This document shows positions 60,719 through 64,000 of a stretch of 64,000 nucleotides of DNA, in pieces. The position numbers and the translations under genes were made by a program. Origin of the DNA: Neorhizobium sp. (GTDB lineage: Bacteria; Pseudomonadota; Alphaproteobacteria; Rhizobiales; Rhizobiaceae); the NCBI GenBank assembly GCA_028283725.1, contig JAPWKC010000004.1, positions 1,865,001 through 1,929,000 of the forward strand, read 5' to 3'. The notes below the pieces were generated by a model. That model ran no database searches. It was not told the origin of the DNA and saw only the letters and a program-made list of their open reading frames with translations. The number at the start of each line of letters is the position of its first letter. Position 1 is the stretch's first letter.

Positions 60719-62017
60719 ATGACAACCGATACGATCTTTGCGCTTTCGAGCGGTGCCCTGCCGGCGGGGATTGCGGTCGTACGTCTGAGCGGTCCGAAGG
60801 CGCTTACGCTTGCGGCCGAGCTTGCCGGTCCGATCGCCTCCGGCCGGCACACCACGCTTCGATCGATTCGTGGCCGCAACGATCTGCTGATCGACAAGGC
60901 GCTGGTTCTCACTTTTCCGGCGCCGAACTCCTTTACCGGTGAAGACTGCGTGGAGTTTCATTTGCATGGCAGCCGCGCCGTGGTGGCAGCCCTGCAGGCG
61001 GAGTTCGAGGCTGTGCCGGGGGTTCGCCTGGCGGATGCCGGTGAATTCTCACGCCGCGCCTTCGAGAACGGCAAGATGGATCTCGCGGAAGTCGACGGGC
61101 TTGCCGATCTCATCAGCGCCGAGACGGAAATGCAGCGCCGGCTTGCGATCGAACAGGGGTTTGGCGGTCAATCGGCGCTCTATACGGGGTGGGCGGAGCG
61201 GCTGACGCACGCGCGCGCGTTGATCGAAGCGGAACTCGACTTTGCCGATGAGGACGACGTGCCGGGCTCGGTCTCTCAACAGGTGTGGGAGGATGTCGGT
61301 GCGCTTTATCTCGATGTCGCCGAGCATATAGAGCGGGCACGCGGTGGCGAGATCGTGCGCGACGGCTATAAGGTCGTGCTGGCAGGGCCGCCGAATGCCG
61401 GGAAATCGAGCCTGTTGAATGCGCTGGCGCAGCGGGAGGTGGCAATCGTCACCCATATTGCCGGGACGACACGCGATATTCTCTCCGTCGATCTCGATCT
61501 CCAGGGCTATCTGGTGCGGTTCTTCGATACCGCGGGCCTGCGGGAGACGGATGATCTGGTGGAGCAGGAAGGCGTTCGCCGTGCCCGCAACGCCGCTTCC
61601 ACCGCCGATATGATCCTTTATCTGAACGAGATCGATTCGGATCCGAAATCCGGTGCCATTGCCGAGCATGCCAGGATCATACGGATCGGTACCAAGCTTG
61701 ATCGGCACGGCCTGGCGGAAGGATATGATCTCTGCCTGTCCGCCGAGACCGGCGAAGGTCTCGCCGAGCTGAAAGCGCTCATCGTCGACGAGTTGAAGAC
61801 GACATGGTCCGGGACGCTGGCGCCGTCGCGGGCACGGCATCTGATCGCGCTGAAAGAGGCTTCCAATTTCATCGAAGAAGCGTTAAACGGCGAGCAATTG
61901 GACCTGCGTGCAGAAAGCCTCCGTCTCGCCGCATCGGCGCTCGGGCGCATTACCGGACGGGTCGATGTCGAGCAGCTGCTCGATGTCATCTTCTCACAAT
62001 TCTGCATCGGCAAATGA
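60719..62017 (+). CDS. mnmE: tRNA modification GTPase MnmE (TrmE)
   Basis: A 432-residue GTPase. The N-terminal tetrahydrofolate-binding domain (D-T-I-F-A-L-S-S-G) is followed by the G domain with G-P-P-N-A-G-K-S-S and D-T-A-G-L-R-E-T. The C-terminal F-C-I-G-K holds the conserved Cys. With MnmG it makes 5-carboxymethylaminomethyl-uridine at wobble U34. ATG 60719 gives the family start. Confidence 0.97.
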   Translation: MTTDTIFALSSGALPAGIAVVRLSGPKALTLAAELAGPIASGRHTTLRSIRGRNDLLIDKALVLTFPAPNSFTGEDCVEFHLHGSRAVVAALQAEFEAVPGVRLADAGEFSRRAFENGKMDLAEVDGLADLISAETEMQRRLAIEQGFGGQSALYTGWAERLTHARALIEAELDFADEDDVPGSVSQQVWEDVGALYLDVAEHIERARGGEIVRDGYKVVLAGPPNAGKSSLLNALAQREVAIVTHIAGTTRDILSVDLDLQGYLVRFFDTAGLRETDDLVEQEGVRRARNAASTADMILYLNEIDSDPKSGAIAEHARIIRIGTKLDRHGLAEGYDLCLSAETGEGLAELKALIVDELKTTWSGTLAPSRARHLIALKEASNFIEEALNGEQLDLRAESLRLAASALGRITGRVDVEQLLDVIFSQFCIGK

Positions 62018-62028
62018 TCAGCGGCTTA

Positions 62029-62044
62029 TGATTCACGTGAAACA
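62029..62044. promoter_or_regulatory. parS site between mnmE and mnmG
   Basis: TGATTCACGTGAAACA matches the parS palindrome at 15 of 16 positions, in the 51-bp mnmE-mnmG gap, 4.5 kb from the putative origin. Confidence 0.7.
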
Positions 62045-62068
62045 TCGGCGTGGAAACAGGATATTCGG

Positions 62069-63946
62069 ATGAAGACCGGATTTGATGTGATTGTCATCGG
62101 TGGCGGCCACGCGGGCAGCGAGGCGGCAAGTGCGGCTGCCCGTTCCGGCGCGAAGACGGCGCTGATCACCCACAAGCGCGAAACGATCGGCGTCATGTCC
62201 TGCAACCCCGCGATCGGCGGTCTGGGCAAGGGCCATCTCGTGCGCGAGGTGGATGCACTGGACGGGCTGATGGGGCGAGCGGCGGATGTCTCCGGCATCC
62301 AGTTCCGTCTTCTCAACCGCAAGAAAGGGCCGGCCGTGCGCGGCCCCCGCACACAGGCCGACCGCAGGCTCTATCGCGAGGCGATGCAGGACCTGATCTT
62401 CAATCATGCCAATCTCACCGTCATCGAGGGCGACGCTTTCGACATCGATATGAAGGATGGCGCGGTTTCGGCCGTTATCCTTGCCGACGGGCAACGATTC
62501 GAAACCGTAACGGTTGTTCTGACCACCGGCACGTTTCTGCGCGGGCTCATTCATATCGGTGATACGAAGATCCCGGCTGGCCGGGTCGGTGAAGAACCCT
62601 CGATGGGCCTTTCCGTGACCCTTGGCCGGCTTGGCCTGCGGCTTGGCCGCTTGAAGACGGGGACGCCGGCGCGCCTGAACGGCAAGACGATCGACTGGGC
62701 ATCGATTGGCGCGCAGGACGCCGACGAGGATCCGGTGCCCTTCTCCTTCATGACCGAGAGGATCACCGTGCCGCAGATCGCTTGCGGCGTGACGCGCACG
62801 ACAGAGGCGACCCACAAGATCATTTCGGACAATATCCACCGATCGGCGATGTATTCCGGCCAGATCGAAGGCGTCGGCCCACGCTATTGCCCGTCGATCG
62901 AGGACAAGATCGTTCGTTTCGGCGAGCGCGACGGGCACCAGATCTTTCTGGAACCGGAGGGTCTCGACGACGACACGGTCTATCCGAACGGGATTTCCAC
63001 CTCTCTGCCTGCCGAGGTGCAGGAGGCCTTCATCCGCACGATCCCCGGTCTCGAACAGGTCGAGATCCTGCAGCCGGGCTACGCGATCGAATACGATCAT
63101 ATCGATCCGCGCGAACTGGATGCGACGCTGGCGGTGCGGAAGGTTCGCGGCCTTTTCCTCGCGGGTCAGATCAACGGAACGACCGGCTATGAAGAGGCTG
63201 CGGCACAGGGGCTGGTTGCGGGCACCAATGCCGCGCGGCTGGCTGGCGGCCAGGATGGCCATGCCTTCAGCCGTACTGATTCCTATATCGGTGTGATGAT
63301 CGACGATCTGACGTCCAAGGGCATTACAGAGCCCTACCGGATGTTTACATCGCGGGCGGAGTATCGGCTGTCGCTGCGCGCCGACAATGCGGATATGCGG
63401 CTGACGCCGCTCGGTGTCGCACTTGGTCTTGTCGGTTCGGATCGCGAGAGCAAGTTTCGCGCCTATGAGAGCGGCATGGCCGATCTGCGCGAAGAGCTGA
63501 AGACTTTGAATGTCACGCCGAACGAAGCGGCGAAGCATGGGATCAAGCTCAATCAGGATGGGCAGCGGCGGAGCGCCTATGACCTTCTCGCCTATCCGGA
63601 TCTGTCCTTTTCTACGCTTGAGGCGGTCTGGCCGCATCTGTCCGCTATCTCGACCAAGATCAAGGATGCGATCCATATCGAGGCGAGCTATGCCGTCTAC
63701 ATGGATCGCCAGGCGACGGACATCAAGGCGACACGCAAGGACGAGTCGCGTTTGATCCCGGTCGATTTCGACTTCTCCAAAGTGCCCGGCCTATCGAATG
63801 AATTGCGCCTGAAGCTGAAGGCTGCGGCGCCGCAGAACCTGGCGCAGGCTGCGAAGGTCGATGGCATGACGCCGGCGGCACTTGCCCTTTTATTGGCGCT
63901 GATGCGCAAGCATTCCGTGCAAGAACCCGTGGAACGAGTCTCCTGA
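62069..63946 (+). CDS. mnmG: tRNA uridine-5-carboxymethylaminomethyl synthase MnmG (GidA)
   Basis: A 625-residue FAD enzyme. Dinucleotide loop [10 protein letters not shown] at residues 10-19 and catalytic-Cys segment [13 protein letters not shown]. Acts with MnmE. Its stop shares one base with the rsmG start codon. Confidence 0.98.
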   Translation: MKTGFDVIVIGGGHAGSEAASAAARSGAKTALITHKRETIGVMSCNPAIGGLGKGHLVREVDALDGLMGRAADVSGIQFRLLNRKKGPAVRGPRTQADRRLYREAMQDLIFNHANLTVIEGDAFDIDMKDGAVSAVILADGQRFETVTVVLTTGTFLRGLIHIGDTKIPAGRVGEEPSMGLSVTLGRLGLRLGRLKTGTPARLNGKTIDWASIGAQDADEDPVPFSFMTERITVPQIACGVTRTTEATHKIISDNIHRSAMYSGQIEGVGPRYCPSIEDKIVRFGERDGHQIFLEPEGLDDDTVYPNGISTSLPAEVQEAFIRTIPGLEQVEILQPGYAIEYDHIDPRELDATLAVRKVRGLFLAGQINGTTGYEEAAAQGLVAGTNAARLAGGQDGHAFSRTDSYIGVMIDDLTSKGITEPYRMFTSRAEYRLSLRADNADMRLTPLGVALGLVGSDRESKFRAYESGMADLREELKTLNVTPNEAAKHGIKLNQDGQRRSAYDLLAYPDLSFSTLEAVWPHLSAISTKIKDAIHIEASYAVYMDRQATDIKATRKDESRLIPVDFDFSKVPGLSNELRLKLKAAAPQNLAQAAKVDGMTPAALALLLALMRKHSVQEPVERVS

Positions 63947-64000
63947 TGCAACTGAACGGCAAAAGTGTTTCACGTGAAACGGCGCAGAAGCTCGAGCATT
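63946..64000 (+). CDS. rsmG: 16S rRNA methyltransferase RsmG (GidB), first 18 codons
   Basis: The start ATG at 63946 and residues [18 protein letters not shown] match the rhizobial GidB N-terminus. The gene runs off the window. RsmG methylates G527 of 16S rRNA. The V-S-R-E-T codons form a parS site. Confidence 0.85.
   Translation, partial: MQLNGKSVSRETAQKLEH
63966..63981. promoter_or_regulatory. parS site at the start of rsmG
   Basis: TGTTTCACGTGAAACG matches the parS palindrome at 15 of 16 positions and includes the full 14-bp core GTTTCACGTGAAAC. Lies within coding sequence. Confidence 0.8.

Overview
The window is a stretch of chromosome from an alphaproteobacterium of the order Hyphomicrobiales, most likely family Rhizobiaceae (Rhizobium/Agrobacterium/Sinorhizobium relatives). 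The evidence is gene content and order: an hrpB-regB/regA (actS/actR) block, a hisB-DUF2628-hisHAFE-coaA operon, pckA divergent from chvI-chvG-hprK-manX-ptsH-ahcY, a divL homologue followed by a tsaE-amgK fusion, murU, addB, addA and trxA, then folC-accD-trpA-trpB-trpF, and finally the origin-proximal set dnaQ-coaE-aroE-maf-ppsR // hemE-hemJ-rho-mnmE-mnmG-rsmG. Base composition is GC-rich throughout. Dispersed palindromic intergenic elements of rhizobial type recur. I see no tRNA, rRNA, CRISPR array, prophage or insertion sequence.

Layout. 1-5.3 kb: end of helicase gene hrpB, redox two-component pair regB/regA, DNA-repair gene mmcB, and a lipoprotein L,D-transpeptidase. 5.4-8.6 kb: a DUF1402 exported protein and the HslVU protease. 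8.9-13.6 kb: histidine operon plus pantothenate kinase. 13.6-18 kb: a GT87 membrane protein, alkB, arfB and pckA, all on the minus strand. 18.3-24 kb: the ChvG/ChvI envelope-stress/acid system with a PTS-type phosphorelay (HPr kinase, EIIA-Man, HPr) and S-adenosylhomocysteinase. 24-36.4 kb: a DivL-type Tyr-histidine-kinase homologue, tsaE-amgK, murU, addB/addA recombination nuclease and thioredoxin. 36.5-42.9 kb (minus strand): folC, accD, trpA, trpB, trpF and a YgjP-type metalloprotease. 43-49 kb: a DUF2852 protein, intracellular PHB depolymerase, an FAH-family hydrolase and gyrB. 49-54 kb: an HTH regulator, Smr protein, MltA, Tim44-like protein, fxsA, secB and dnaQ. 54-64 kb: coaE, aroE, maf, ppsR, then the probable chromosomal replication origin, then hemE through mnmG and the first codons of rsmG.

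Two observations stand out. First, the 404-bp gap between ppsR (DUF299) and hemE is the position of Cori in Caulobacter. It holds several DnaA-box-like 9-mers, two GANTC sites and an AT-rich block, and gene strand polarity flips there. parS-like CACGTG palindromes cluster next to it (start of aroE, upstream of mnmG, start of rsmG). Second, gyrB, an essential gene, is interrupted by a one-base frameshift near 47,640; removing one base restores a normal GyrB of about 811 residues.

Most of the window is conserved core genome. I did not find a convincing previously undescribed gene system. The best leads are the origin/parS architecture, the gyrB frameshift, candidate operators upstream of pckA, ahcY and phaZ, and the repeat families.
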